44,854 bases of DNA from Streptomyces sp. SM1 (GTDB lineage Bacteria; Actinomycetota; Actinomycetes; Streptomycetales; Streptomycetaceae), in contig NZ_NEUB01000853.1 of assembly GCF_002910825.1 (NCBI RefSeq), positions 1-44,854 of the forward strand. The letters are read 5' to 3'. The position numbers were made by a program, and so were the translations under genes. Shown here in pieces: positions 33,716 through 42,740 of the stretch; position 1 is the stretch's first letter, and each line of letters starts with the position of its first letter. Under the pieces are notes generated by a model, which had not been told where the DNA came from, ran no database searches, and saw only the letters and a list, made by a program, of their open reading frames with translations.

Positions 33716-35107
33716 ATGGGAGTCTGCGACTTTCCGCTGATGGACAAGGTCTGCGGCGCCGTCGACTTCGCCACCAACCCCGCCGGGACCGTCACCGACG
33801 GCATCGGGGCGTGGATCGCGAAGTCAGCGGGTGAGCTGGCCGCCAGCGCGGCTGATCTCGCCGCCAGGGCCGTCAACGAGACCACCGCCATCGATCTCAA
33901 CGCCGGTTGGTTCCGGGACAACTACGAGCTGCTGTTGCCCATCGGCCTCGCCTTGACCGTCGGCACGTTCTGCATCCAGTTGATGTTCGCGGCCTGGCGA
34001 CGGGACGAACGCGCCCTCGCCCAAGCGGCGATCGGCACGATGACCGGCGTCCTCTTCTCCTTCTGCGCCGTCGCCTTCACCTCCGTCGCCATCACGGTGG
34101 TCGACGCCCTGTCCGACGGCCTGTTCCAAGCGGCCAACAGCTCAGTGGACGACGCGATCCGCCGCGTCATCAAGGTCAACCAGTTGGGGCCGATGTACGG
34201 CCTCGGCTGGACAGTCCCATCCCTGGTCGCCTTCGGCTGTGCGATCGGCGCGTTCATGTACTGGGGCGTGATGGTCGCCCGCAAGGTCGGCGTCCTGATC
34301 ATGGTCGCTCTCGCGGTCTTCGCGGGAGCCGGTGGTGGCTGGGAGGTCGCCAAGCGATGGCGGCGGGGTTGGATCGAGGCCACCGCGACCCTGGTCGTGT
34401 CGAAACTGCTGATGACCGTGGTCTTCCTGATCGGCGTCTCGGCGATGGGCAAGTCCGACGCCACGGATGGCATGGCCGCCCTGTCCGACGCGATGGCCGG
34501 CATCGTCGTGATGGTCCTGGTCCTGCTCTGCCCGTACGCCACCTACAAGTTCGTCCACTGGGCGAGTGACGGTGGCGGACACGACGACCTGCACCGTACC
34601 GGCGTCGCCGGCATGGCGGTCGCCGCAGGCGCGGCGAAGACCGCGGGCAGCCTCGCGATGCAGGCCAGCACCGGCACTCCCGCTCCTCAGGGGCCGAGCA
34701 AGGTCCCCGGCGCGGGCAGCGACGGTGTCGCCTCCGGCATCAACCCCACCGGCGGAAACCTGAGCAAGGAGGGTATCGACGCCGGGCCTCCGAAGCCGCA
34801 GACCCGCTTCCGGTACGGCGAGGACCCGAACGCCTCCGGCGACAAGGGCCGCGCCCTGATCCAGCGCCCCGGCATCCCCGCGCTGATCACACGGCCTGCC
34901 GACAGCGAAGCAGGAGGCTCCGAGGGCGCTCCCTCCGCCCCTCAGCCCGCTGGCGCGTCGATTCCGGGCGGCAGCTTGACCCGCGTAGGTGCCGTTCCGC
35001 CCGGCGGTCCCGCCGCACCACCGCCGCCCTCCACCGGTCCGTCGGCGACCGGCTCCCCGACTCCGACGAGCTGGGTCCACCCCGACCAGCCGCCGTCCGG
35101 GTCCTGA
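33716..35107 (+). CDS. TrbL/VirB6-like polytopic membrane protein
   Basis: A 463-aa protein. Five or six membrane helices are visible between ~68 and 285 (LLLPIGLALTVGTFCIQLMF, MTGVLFSFCAVAFTSVAITV, MVALAVFAGAGGGW and others). A long Gly/Pro/Ser-rich cytoplasmic tail of ~170 residues follows. This is the plan of TrbL/VirB6-type channel proteins. The start has an ideal ribosome site (AAAGGAGGT, six bases before ATG). It is followed by a hairpin at 35121-35150. Confidence 0.82.
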   Translation: MGVCDFPLMDKVCGAVDFATNPAGTVTDGIGAWIAKSAGELAASAADLAARAVNETTAIDLNAGWFRDNYELLLPIGLALTVGTFCIQLMFAAWRRDERALAQAAIGTMTGVLFSFCAVAFTSVAITVVDALSDGLFQAANSSVDDAIRRVIKVNQLGPMYGLGWTVPSLVAFGCAIGAFMYWGVMVARKVGVLIMVALAVFAGAGGGWEVAKRWRRGWIEATATLVVSKLLMTVVFLIGVSAMGKSDATDGMAALSDAMAGIVVMVLVLLCPYATYKFVHWASDGGGHDDLHRTGVAGMAVAAGAAKTAGSLAMQASTGTPAPQGPSKVPGAGSDGVASGINPTGGNLSKEGIDAGPPKPQTRFRYGEDPNASGDKGRALIQRPGIPALITRPADSEAGGSEGAPSAPQPAGASIPGGSLTRVGAVPPGGPAAPPPPSTGPSATGSPTPTSWVHPDQPPSGS

Positions 35108-35120
35108 CCCACCACCACCG

Positions 35121-35150
35121 GGGGCGGGCTGCGTCCTTCCAGCCCGCCCC
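35121..35150 (+). terminator. Intra-operon hairpin, possible attenuator
   Basis: The stem GGGGCGGGCTG (35121-35131) pairs perfectly with CAGCCCGCCCC (35140-35150) across an 8-base loop, starting 14 bp after the TrbL-like stop. It may reduce transcription or protect the 3' end between the membrane-channel genes and the ATPase genes. Confidence 0.6.
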
Positions 35151-35180
35151 TCCCTCGACCACGCGAAACGGAGTCCTGCC

Positions 35181-35255
35181 ATGTCCTCCAGAAGAGCGCG
35201 CCTGGCCTTCCGCCCCTTCCCGCCCGCTCCCACTGTCTGGAACCGCCATGTCTGA
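35181..35255 (+). CDS. 24-aa leader frame overlapping the SCO6880-family start
   Basis: ATG 35181 has GGAG six bases upstream and encodes MSSRRARLAFRPFPPAPTVW plus four residues. Its TGA (35253-35255) lies just inside the next gene. The next gene (ATG 35248) has no clear ribosome site of its own, so coupling is possible. It may equally be chance. Confidence 0.3.
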   Translation: MSSRRARLAFRPFPPAPTVWNRHV

Positions 35256-36720
35256 CAACCGCCAGGCCGAAGCCACCACGGCCACTGTGAAGTTCCCGCA
35301 CCGCAGCAGGCGCGGCATCCTGCTCGGCCTCACCGCCCCGCAACTGATCGTCGTGAGCCTCACCGGCCTGCTCCTGCTCGCCGTGATCCTCGCCCGTGGC
35401 GTGGTCGGTGCTCTCGAACTCATCCCGCTGTGGGCCGGCATCGCCCTGCTCGTCTTCGTTCGCTACCGAGGCCGGGCCCTGGCCGACTGGGCGCCGATCG
35501 TCACCCGGTACGCGCTCCGCCGGATGCGGGGCCAGCTGATCTGGCTGTGTTGGCCCTCCCGCCGCCCGGTCCGCGAAGGACTCCTCCACCTGCCCGGTAC
35601 CGCCGCCAGCCTGCGCGTGGTCACCGCGCCCGACCGTCGGTACGGCGCGGTCCACGATCCCCACGCCGGCACGCTGACCGCCGTCGTCAAGGTGTCCTCC
35701 CGCGCCTACGCGCTGCTCGACCCGGGCACCCAGAACGCCAACGTCAGCGGCTGGGGCCGTGCCCTCGCCGCGCTGGCCCGCACCGGCCAGGTCGCCCGGA
35801 TCCAGGTGATCGAGCGCACCGTGCCGGACTCCGGCGACGCCCTTCGCCGGTACTGGGAGGAGCACGGCCAACCCGATGCCCCGGTGGCCGGCCAGGTCTA
35901 CAGCGAGCTGATCCAGAGCGCCGGCCCGGCCGCTGCTCCGCACGAGGCGTACGTCGCGGTCTCGCTGGACGCCAAGGCCGCGCGACGCCTGATCAACCAG
36001 GCCGGAGGCGGTCTGACCGGATCCTTCAGCGTCCTGGCGCAGTTGACCTCGACCTTCGACCAGGCCGCGCGCACCGCCGGGCTCAACCCCACCGGTTGGC
36101 TCACCGCCCGCGAGATCGCGGCAGTCGTACGAACGGCATACGACCCCAAAGCCCTTTCCTCACTGGACCGTTGGTCTTCTTCCGGGCGCCCCGAGGCCGA
36201 CGCGGCCGCGGCCGGCCCGGTCGTGGTCGTCGAGAAGTCGGACCACATCGCGACCGACTCCGCCGTCCACTGCACGTACTGGGTGGAGAACTGGCCCCGC
36301 ACCGAGACGTCGGCAGGCTTCCTGCACCAGCTGCTGTTCACCGCCGGGGTGCGGCGGACCCTGTCGCTGTCGTATGAGCCGAAGGGGCTGGACGCCGCCC
36401 TGCGTGATGTCCAGCGTAAGAAGGCCAGTGTGATCGCGGACGCAGCCGAGCGGGCGCGGCGTGGCCAGGTCGACTCCGAAGCGGACTCCATCGAGTACCA
36501 GGACATCAAGTCCCGGGAGCGGCAGCTCATCGCCGGCCACGCGGATGTCGCCCTGACTGGCCTGCTGACCGTCTCGGCCGACTCCGAGAAGGAGCTTCGT
36601 TCCGCCTGTGCCGTCGTGGAGACCGCGGCGGTCGGCGCGCAGCTCGACCTCCGGCCGCTCACCTGGCAGCAGGCCGAAGCGTTCACCGTCGCCGCCGTGC
36701 CGCTCGCCCTCGCCGTCTGA
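35248..36720 (+). CDS. SCO6880-family conjugation protein
   Basis: A 490-aa protein. Two membrane helices lie near the N-terminus (LIVVSLTGLLLLAVILA, LELIPLWAGIALLVFVRY), followed by a long cytoplasmic domain that contains no Walker motif. In actinobacterial conjugation clusters this family sits immediately before a VirB4-like ATPase and resembles the VirB3/VirB4 N-terminal part, so it probably anchors that ATPase to the membrane. This interpretation is inferred from context. The family name comes from the Streptomyces coelicolor member. Confidence 0.8.
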   Translation: MSDNRQAEATTATVKFPHRSRRGILLGLTAPQLIVVSLTGLLLLAVILARGVVGALELIPLWAGIALLVFVRYRGRALADWAPIVTRYALRRMRGQLIWLCWPSRRPVREGLLHLPGTAASLRVVTAPDRRYGAVHDPHAGTLTAVVKVSSRAYALLDPGTQNANVSGWGRALAALARTGQVARIQVIERTVPDSGDALRRYWEEHGQPDAPVAGQVYSELIQSAGPAAAPHEAYVAVSLDAKAARRLINQAGGGLTGSFSVLAQLTSTFDQAARTAGLNPTGWLTAREIAAVVRTAYDPKALSSLDRWSSSGRPEADAAAAGPVVVVEKSDHIATDSAVHCTYWVENWPRTETSAGFLHQLLFTAGVRRTLSLSYEPKGLDAALRDVQRKKASVIADAAERARRGQVDSEADSIEYQDIKSRERQLIAGHADVALTGLLTVSADSEKELRSACAVVETAAVGAQLDLRPLTWQQAEAFTVAAVPLALAV

Positions 36721-36754
36721 TGCCGGCCCTCCTCCCTTCCGAAAGAGCACCGCC

Positions 36755-37207
36755 ATGTCCCGCACCGCCAGCCCGACCGCGCAGGACTTCGTGCCCTTCG
36801 CCACCGCCGCGCTCGACTTCCACCGCGCGCTCAACGTGCCAGGCGGTCCTCTCGTCACCACCCGCGCCGAACTGGACGCCCTGCACGCCCACCTCGTCTC
36901 GCTGCACGGCCTGCTCGACGCCCACGCCGCCCGCACTGGCCAGCTCACGCCGATCGAGGGCGACCAGCTCAGCGCCGCCCGCACCCGGATCTGGCAGGCC
37001 GCCGACCACGTCCACGCCGCCTACCACGCGGCCCCCCGGCCCGGTTCCGGTGAGGTCCCCGACCGCGAGGCGTGCCAGGCCGGCCTGCCGGAAGGCGCAC
37101 AGGAGCTGACCATCTGCCAGCGCCACCAGCGCACCGCGCACCTGGTCCGACGCCGTACCACCCCGGCCGACCTCCACGCTCCGTTCACCGGCCTTGTCCG
37201 TCACTGA
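36755..37207 (+). CDS. Hypothetical conjugation-cluster protein, helical
   Basis: A 150-aa protein starting at ATG 36755 (GAAAGAG about 8 bases upstream). It is rich in Ala, His and Leu, predicted mostly helical, and has no membrane segment. A CQAGL/ICQRHQ pair near the end might bind metal. It lies between the SCO6880-family gene and the VirB4-like ATPase gene. The function is not recognised. Confidence 0.75.
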   Translation: MSRTASPTAQDFVPFATAALDFHRALNVPGGPLVTTRAELDALHAHLVSLHGLLDAHAARTGQLTPIEGDQLSAARTRIWQAADHVHAAYHAAPRPGSGEVPDREACQAGLPEGAQELTICQRHQRTAHLVRRRTTPADLHAPFTGLVRH

Positions 37208-37234
37208 CCCTGCCTTCCGTCTGGAGAATCGTTC

Positions 37235-38806
37235 ATGCCCCGTACTCGCGCCAGCGCCTCCCACCTGTTCGTCCCGCGCAAGGCGTCGCGGGCCGAGCAG
37301 CGCGCCGCCCGCGCCGGTTTCGCCGAGGCCCGGCGCCAGGCCCGCCTCGCCGGAGCCCCGCCCAAGCTCCGCGACGAGGAGAGCCTCGACCCGGAGCTGC
37401 GGCCGACCTATCCGCCGTCCGGACGTCCCGGCCCGGCTTCGGCACGCGGTGGCAAGCTCAGCCTGCCCGCCCACCGGATGACCACCGCCACGGTGTCCGG
37501 GGCCTATCCCTTCCTCGCCGAGGGCGGGCTGGGCGCGGAGGGCATCTTCATCGGCCGCGACGTCCACGCGGAGGCCGCGTTCTGTTACGACCCGTTCTCG
37601 CTGTACAGCAGCGGCCGGGTCGAGGGCTTCACCAACCCCAACGCGGTCCTGGCCGGGATCATCGGCATGGGCAAGTCCGCGCTGGCCAAGTCCATCGCCA
37701 CCCGGGCGATCGCCCACGGTTACCGGGTCTACGTGCCCTGCGACCCCAAGGGCGAGTGGACGGCCGTCGCGCAGGCTCTCGGCGGCTACAGCATCGCGCT
37801 GGGTCCGGGGCTCCCGGGCAGGCTGAACCCGTTGGATGCCCCGGCCCGGCCCGCCTCGGTGAGCGAGGATGACTGGTCAACGGAGGTCCGCAAGCGCCGT
37901 CTCCTGCTCCTGGCCGGCCTCGCGCGCACCGTGCTGAAGCGCGATCTCCAGCCGATGGAGCACACGGCCCTCGATCTCGCGCTGGATCTGGTCGTCACCG
38001 AAGCCGAGGCAGGCGGCACCGTGCCTCTGCTCGGCGAGATCGCGCACACCCTCGGCTCACCCGAGTACCTTGACCGGGCTCTCGGCGACCAGGCCGGGCG
38101 TATGGGGGCCGCAGCGCAGGACCTCGCGCATGCCCTGCGCCGTCTGGTCCACGGCGACTTGAGCGGCATGTTCGACGCGCCCTCGACCGTGGCCTTCGAC
38201 CCGACCACCCCGATGCTGTCCATCGACCTCTCCCGCCTGGGCGGCTCGGGCGACGACACTGCGCTGGTCCTCGCGATGACCTGCGCGAGCGCCTGGATGG
38301 AGTCCGCGCTCGCCGACCCGGACGGCGGCCGACGCTGGGTGATCTACGACGAGGCATGGCGCGTGATGAGGCACGTCGGCCTGTTGGAGCGCATGCAGAG
38401 CCAGTGGAAGCTCAGCCGAGGGCTCGGCATCGCCAACCTGATGGTCATCCACCGCCTCAGCGATCTGCTGAGCGCGGGCGACGCCGGCTCGCGCGGCCGG
38501 GTGCTGGCCGAGGGCCTCCTCGCCGACTGCTCCACCCGCATCATCTACCGCCAGGAGCCCGACCAGCTCGCCGCAGCCGCGTCGCTGCTCGGCCTGACTG
38601 GTATCGAAACCCAGGCCGTGTCCGCCCTGACCAAGGGACGGGGCCTGTGGAAAGTCGCAGGTCGGAGCTTCATCACGCAGCACATCCTGCATCCGGCCGA
38701 GCGTGAACTGTTCGACACGGACGCCCGGATGCATGCAGACCCCCGCGAGTTCACCGCAACTGACGGGTCCTCAATTCCTGGACCGAGCGGGGAGGCGCGG
38801 CAGTGA
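37235..38806 (+). CDS. VirB4-like conjugation ATPase
   Basis: A 523-aa cytoplasmic ATPase that should power assembly or substrate passage of the conjugation channel. Walker A is IIGMGKSALAKS (~142-153), with KGEWTAVAQALGG downstream. Walker B is RWVIYDEAWRVM (~367-378), then QSQWKLSRGLGIANLMVIHR and RIIYRQEPDQ, as in VirB4/TraC proteins. It is shorter than a complete VirB4 because the N-terminal part is apparently supplied by the SCO6880-family protein. It ends with a 4-bp overlap (GTGA) with the next gene. Confidence 0.87.
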   Translation: MPRTRASASHLFVPRKASRAEQRAARAGFAEARRQARLAGAPPKLRDEESLDPELRPTYPPSGRPGPASARGGKLSLPAHRMTTATVSGAYPFLAEGGLGAEGIFIGRDVHAEAAFCYDPFSLYSSGRVEGFTNPNAVLAGIIGMGKSALAKSIATRAIAHGYRVYVPCDPKGEWTAVAQALGGYSIALGPGLPGRLNPLDAPARPASVSEDDWSTEVRKRRLLLLAGLARTVLKRDLQPMEHTALDLALDLVVTEAEAGGTVPLLGEIAHTLGSPEYLDRALGDQAGRMGAAAQDLAHALRRLVHGDLSGMFDAPSTVAFDPTTPMLSIDLSRLGGSGDDTALVLAMTCASAWMESALADPDGGRRWVIYDEAWRVMRHVGLLERMQSQWKLSRGLGIANLMVIHRLSDLLSAGDAGSRGRVLAEGLLADCSTRIIYRQEPDQLAAAASLLGLTGIETQAVSALTKGRGLWKVAGRSFITQHILHPAERELFDTDARMHADPREFTATDGSSIPGPSGEARQ

Positions 38807-39324
38807 GCCCCCGTGAGGTCTCGGGTTCCCGGTCCGGGCTCGTCCCTGGTCTCCGGTTCGGTGCGGTCGAGGGCGCCGCCCCGCTCCAGCGCCACCCGAC
38901 GGCCGGCCCGGCCACGAGTCCGGGCGGCGGCTCACCGGCAACTGACGGGAGCGACCGCCTCGCCGCAGCCCGGACCGAGGAGTTCACCGGCCTGTTCCGC
39001 GAGGCCGTCACGGAGGACTTCGGCGCGGTGGCCGGCCTGCATCAGATGCTCGAGACCGCCTCCGAGTGGTGTCGCGTCCACGGTGCCCGAAGCAGCGCGT
39101 CCGAGTTGGACGCCATCGCCTCCCGGTTGACCGACCTCGGCGAGGAGCTGCATCTCGTCGCGGAGAACGTCGACCACGAGATCCGCTCCCGGGCGCACCA
39201 AGCGGCAGCAGCAGCCCGCCTCTCGCCAGCGGCGTCGGCCCGGGGAACTTCCCCCGGCCAGCGGAACGACGCTCCATCTCCTGTCCCACCATCCGTCACG
39301 CGCCCGCTGCCGCGTTCGCGGTGA
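38803..39324 (+). CDS. Hypothetical helical protein coupled to the VirB4-like gene
   Basis: A 173-aa protein with GTG 38803 overlapping the ATPase stop (GTGA), hence coupled. Both ends are disordered, and a helical core lies at ~50-135 (EEFTGLFREAV, GLHQMLETASEW, ELDAIASRLTDLGEEL). The core loosely resembles the helical segment near residues 270-320 of the protein at 40200-41345. No known domain was recognised. Confidence 0.7.
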   Translation: MSPREVSGSRSGLVPGLRFGAVEGAAPLQRHPTAGPATSPGGGSPATDGSDRLAAARTEEFTGLFREAVTEDFGAVAGLHQMLETASEWCRVHGARSSASELDAIASRLTDLGEELHLVAENVDHEIRSRAHQAAAAARLSPAASARGTSPGQRNDAPSPVPPSVTRPLPRSR

Positions 39325-39357
39325 GGCACCCGTACAGGACAGAAACGAGTAACGACC

Positions 39358-40056
39358 ATGCCTACCTCTCCCGACTCCTCCGCCACCCCTGACCGCCAGC
39401 CGCAAGATGCCGACGAACGGGCGGCATGGCGGGCGCGTGTCCAGGCCCTGGCCTCCGCCGCCGACGGCATCAGGCAGGCTTCGGACCAGTGGGACGCGAT
39501 CTCCGACTCGTACTGCGACGAGGACGGCTGGCCCGTCGATGAAACCGGCTACGCCGACGGCAAGGTGGCCCGGGACGCCGCCGCCTGGGAGCACGTCGAG
39601 ACCTTCCTGACCCACGGCCCCGAAGTCCTCGCTGGTGTCCGGGCAGCCGCCCAACCGGCCGACTACCTTGACGGCCCGATCAGCGCCGACCTGCTGCGCC
39701 TGCGGGGGATCGACTCCGTACTGGAGCGAGCGGGCGAGATCCGCCGCGAGTGGGATCAGGTCATCGCGCTCATGGAGGGGTCGATGCCCGGGTCGCGGGA
39801 GCTCTACGAGGAACGAGCCCGCGAGATCCGCGACTCCGAAGGCTGGCACTACGCCGACGAACTCAGCTACAGCGGAGCGGCGTTGGCCAGGGCTGCCGAT
39901 CATCTGGCCGACCGGATCGGCGATGACCAGTCCGCGTACACCGGGCGTGTCCAGGCGGCCCTGGCCCGATCCGCCTCCGGCCAGCGCGGTGCCTCTGCCG
40001 CTTCGCCGCCCGCCTCGGCGACGTCCGACCCACCTGTCGTGCGGCGCTCGCGCTGA
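39358..40056 (+). CDS. Hypothetical acidic helical protein
   Basis: A 232-aa protein. It is charged and helical from ~20 to 205 (WRARVQALASAADGIRQAS, DSYCDEDGWPVDETGYADGK, EEWDQ-like segments) with an Ala/Ser/Pro tail. There is no membrane helix. It follows in the conjugation operon after 33 bp. Some similarity in style to coiled-coil cargo or accessory proteins is all that can be said. Confidence 0.7.
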   Translation: MPTSPDSSATPDRQPQDADERAAWRARVQALASAADGIRQASDQWDAISDSYCDEDGWPVDETGYADGKVARDAAAWEHVETFLTHGPEVLAGVRAAAQPADYLDGPISADLLRLRGIDSVLERAGEIRREWDQVIALMEGSMPGSRELYEERAREIRDSEGWHYADELSYSGAALARAADHLADRIGDDQSAYTGRVQAALARSASGQRGASAASPPASATSDPPVVRRSR

Positions 40057-40199
40057 AGCCTCTAGCACCGACCTCCGGCGAGGCCAAACGGTCCGATCGC
40101 CGGATCCTCGACGAACGCCACCACCCCTGCAGTCCCCGCCCGGCTGCGGCTTCCCACCGCCGTCGACCTCCGGGGACGGCCGGCCACGGAGAAGCCCAC

Positions 40200-41345
40200 A
40201 TGCGCCCCGATCAGCCCCAGGTCACCCTCCAACGCGAGGGCACACGCATCACGGCGCGCACCAGCGAACCCTTCATCCAGGAACCCACCGCTGGCACGCC
40301 GGAGCATGACCCCCCGTACAGCCACCTGACCGCGCCGCTTCGGCAACGCGGACTGTCCTGCACCGTCGAGTACGGCCTCAGCGACTACATCGTCCACGCC
40401 GAACTTCCCGACGGCAGCGCCCTGATCATCTCTCCGCCCCAGGAACCGCCCACCGACCACCCACCCGGGTATCCGGGGAGCTGGTTGGTGACGCGCGGGC
40501 ATCCCGACGACTCCACGCTCCACGAAGTGATCTACGACTCGGAGCCCGACGGTCCCCACGCCCGACATGGCGGCAGCATCCCCCGCCTGCTCGACGCCAT
40601 CGACACTCGCCTGGACCAGCTCGACCTGCCGCCCCGACCGGAACCGCGGCGGCCTGCCCAGGAGAGCGGCGCCGACGCGGTGCTCCACCGTGCGGGCTTC
40701 GTCCCCGTCGTGCTGTTCCGCGAGCGCTTCCACCGGCTGCCCTCCGCCATGACCGACCTGGCCGAGCAGCGGCAGATGGTGACCCGGGCCGTCGACATGC
40801 TTCAGGCCGAGGGCTTCGACGTCTCGTGCGATCCCGGCCTGCTCGACCCCAGCCTGCCGCCCCCTGACCATCAGGGGCTCAGCCTCGGCGACCGTCTCGG
40901 TCACCTGACCCATTACATCCAGTCGGCGTCGCACACGGGCGAGGTCGTCGCCGCGCTGAGCGAGCTGACCGCTCCCGGTGGCGGCGTTCTCCAGCGTGTC
41001 GTGGAGTCCCTCAACACGACGGCCGACTGGTGGGAGGGCCTGGGCGAACCCTCCGATCCCCACTACGCGAACCGGCTGCGCTACATCGCCCAGAAGCTCG
41101 ACGCGTACGCGTTGGACATTCGGTCCATGCGCGGCGTGCTGGCCGACCGGCACACCGACCACCCCGGCAGGCTCCAGGCCCGGGTGGGCCAGGTCGCCCC
41201 GGAGGAACCGGCGGCGTCCCGGGTCGCCGCCGCTCTCGCGGTCTCGCCGACCGCACAGCGCACGACCCCAGCCGCGCCGCCGTCAGCTTCAGCCGCACCT
41301 CCCTCCCTGCCTCCCGCCCGACCCTCGTCGGCGCGCGGTCGCTGA
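40200..41345 (+). CDS. Hypothetical conjugation-cluster protein with a repeated alpha/beta unit
   Basis: A 381-aa protein starting at ATG 40200 (GGAGAAG upstream). An N-terminal beta-rich half (TLQREGTRITARTSEPFI, GLSDYIVHAELPDGSALIIS) is followed at ~160-225 by a unit (LHRAGFVPV, YHRLP-like, AVDMLQAEGFDVSCDP) that resembles the two tandem units of the next protein, then a helical region and a disordered tail. The function is unknown; the shared unit suggests the two proteins act on the same partner. Confidence 0.7.
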   Translation: MRPDQPQVTLQREGTRITARTSEPFIQEPTAGTPEHDPPYSHLTAPLRQRGLSCTVEYGLSDYIVHAELPDGSALIISPPQEPPTDHPPGYPGSWLVTRGHPDDSTLHEVIYDSEPDGPHARHGGSIPRLLDAIDTRLDQLDLPPRPEPRRPAQESGADAVLHRAGFVPVVLFRERFHRLPSAMTDLAEQRQMVTRAVDMLQAEGFDVSCDPGLLDPSLPPPDHQGLSLGDRLGHLTHYIQSASHTGEVVAALSELTAPGGGVLQRVVESLNTTADWWEGLGEPSDPHYANRLRYIAQKLDAYALDIRSMRGVLADRHTDHPGRLQARVGQVAPEEPAASRVAAALAVSPTAQRTTPAAPPSASAAPPSLPPARPSSARGR

Positions 41346-41442
41346 CCGCCGCCCAGCTTGGAGCCCGCCATGTCCCGCACCAGCAGAACCGTCCCCGCCC
41401 TCGACCGCCCCGCTCCCCCTGCGCCCATCGGATGGACCCGCC

Positions 41443-42216
41443 ATGCCCACCCCCGAGCACGACCCGCTTCCCGACATCGCGGTCGGCCGCCACCCCGACT
41501 TCGGCATCGTCGCCGCCAACCCCAAGCAACTGGCGGCAAGCACCTGGATGTTGAAGGGATTCGACTTCCACCCCGTTCCCGACCACCCCAACCTGTACGC
41601 GCTGGCCAACCAGCAGAATGATGGGCAGGGCCGCACCACCCGGGCCATCGCGCTACTACGCAAAGCCGGCTACCGGGTCGACGTGGACGCCGCGTTCGAC
41701 CCCTCGCTGGCCTCCGGACCAGCGCCTGTCCTCGACCGGCCCCCGCGCGTCGAGCCGGACGTCGCGTTCGCCGAACACCCGCAGCTCGGCGTGGTCGCCG
41801 CCACCGCCGACGGTTCCTCTGCTCTCGGCGGCCCGCTCATCCTGGAAGAGCACGGCTGGCGGCACAACCCGGGCCTGGACATCTACACGCTGCCCATCAA
41901 CACGCACCGCAGCGAGGCGCTCGACAAGGTCGCCACCGCCACGCTGGCGATGCAACGGGCCGACCTCCAGGTTGCCGTGCAGCCCCTCCTCGCCCAGGAC
42001 ATTGCCGCGCGCCACTCACCCGCACCCACGACGGCAGCGCGCCACCAGCGCGATCAGGGCTTCACCGCTCAGAAGCTCCCCATGAGCGCCGCCGCGCTCG
42101 CCGCCAGTCCCGCCCGCGTTGGCCTGTCAGGTAAGGCGCCGGTGGCCGTGCCCGCCGCCTCCGGCCCGGCGGCCCGCCCGGTGGACCCGCGCATCGCGTT
42201 CTCCCGTAACCGCTGA
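41443..42216 (+). CDS. Hypothetical protein with two tandem copies of an alpha/beta unit
   Basis: A 257-aa protein. Unit 1 (~12-85: HPDFGIVAAN, LKGFDFHPVPDHPNLYAL, AIALLRKAGYRVDVD) and unit 2 (~105-180: HPQLGVVAAT, LEEHGWRHNPGLDIYTLP, ATLAMQRADLQVAVQP) align along their length, so the protein arose by internal duplication. A disordered tail ends in RIAFSRNR. ATG 41443 was chosen because the first unit begins directly after it; the frame is open far upstream but overlaps the preceding gene. Confidence 0.7.
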   Translation: MPTPEHDPLPDIAVGRHPDFGIVAANPKQLAASTWMLKGFDFHPVPDHPNLYALANQQNDGQGRTTRAIALLRKAGYRVDVDAAFDPSLASGPAPVLDRPPRVEPDVAFAEHPQLGVVAATADGSSALGGPLILEEHGWRHNPGLDIYTLPINTHRSEALDKVATATLAMQRADLQVAVQPLLAQDIAARHSPAPTTAARHQRDQGFTAQKLPMSAAALAASPARVGLSGKAPVAVPAASGPAARPVDPRIAFSRNR

Positions 42217-42242
42217 TCCAACTCCCGTAAGGAGCAGTTCCC

Positions 42243-42740
42243 ATGGCCGTGAAAACTCTTTGGCAGATCGCCCATTCCTGTGGGCACCAGGCTGAGCGAG
42301 ACCTGTCCGACCGGGCGGCCGACCGTCGCGCGGGGTTCGCCGAGTGGCTCTCCAAGCAGGAGTGCACCGATTGCTGGCGGGCCGCGAAGGATGGCCACGA
42401 GCAGGAAAAGGCCGCCTGGCTGGAGGCCAAGCGCGCCGAAGAGCAGGCCGCGTCCGAAGCCTGGTCGGAACAGTACCGAATGCCGCCCCTCGAAGGCCGC
42501 GAGCGCGCCGTCGCCTGGGGCGTGCGCTGCCGCCACCAGGTCCTGGCTGCCGCGTACACCGCTCTGGTCCTCGAAGGCGAGACCAGTGAGGCGGAGTGGG
42601 AGGAGATCGAGGAGGCGGCTCGCACGATCACCCGCGCCGGCTGGTGGATTGATCAACGCTCCTCCGAGCCCGGCGACCTGACCGAGCTGCTCGAAGCGGC
42701 CACCGGCGCCGACCGGCCCACCGAAAACCCCCACTTCTGA
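42243..42740 (+). CDS. Hypothetical protein with possible zinc site, last of the conjugation operon
   Basis: A 165-aa acidic helical protein. HSCGH near residue 12 and CTDC near 41 could form a zinc site of the kind seen in short treble-clef proteins. A long helix rich in Glu/Ala/Trp follows. AAGGAG lies seven bases before ATG 42243. The function is not recognised. Confidence 0.72.
   Translation: MAVKTLWQIAHSCGHQAERDLSDRAADRRAGFAEWLSKQECTDCWRAAKDGHEQEKAAWLEAKRAEEQAASEAWSEQYRMPPLEGRERAVAWGVRCRHQVLAAAYTALVLEGETSEAEWEEIEEAARTITRAGWWIDQRSSEPGDLTELLEAATGADRPTENPHF

Noticed and set aside
32845..33834. 329-codon plus-strand frame overlapping the VirB8-like gene
   Set aside because: It is Arg/Pro/Ala-rich with no domain, and its neighbouring frame has the TGATG coupling, a membrane helix and sensible composition.
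41370..41621. 84-codon frame starting with a ribosome site before the tandem-unit gene
   Set aside because: Most of it overlaps the better supported gene at 41443 in another frame and is Arg/Pro-rich; only a leader role could be argued.
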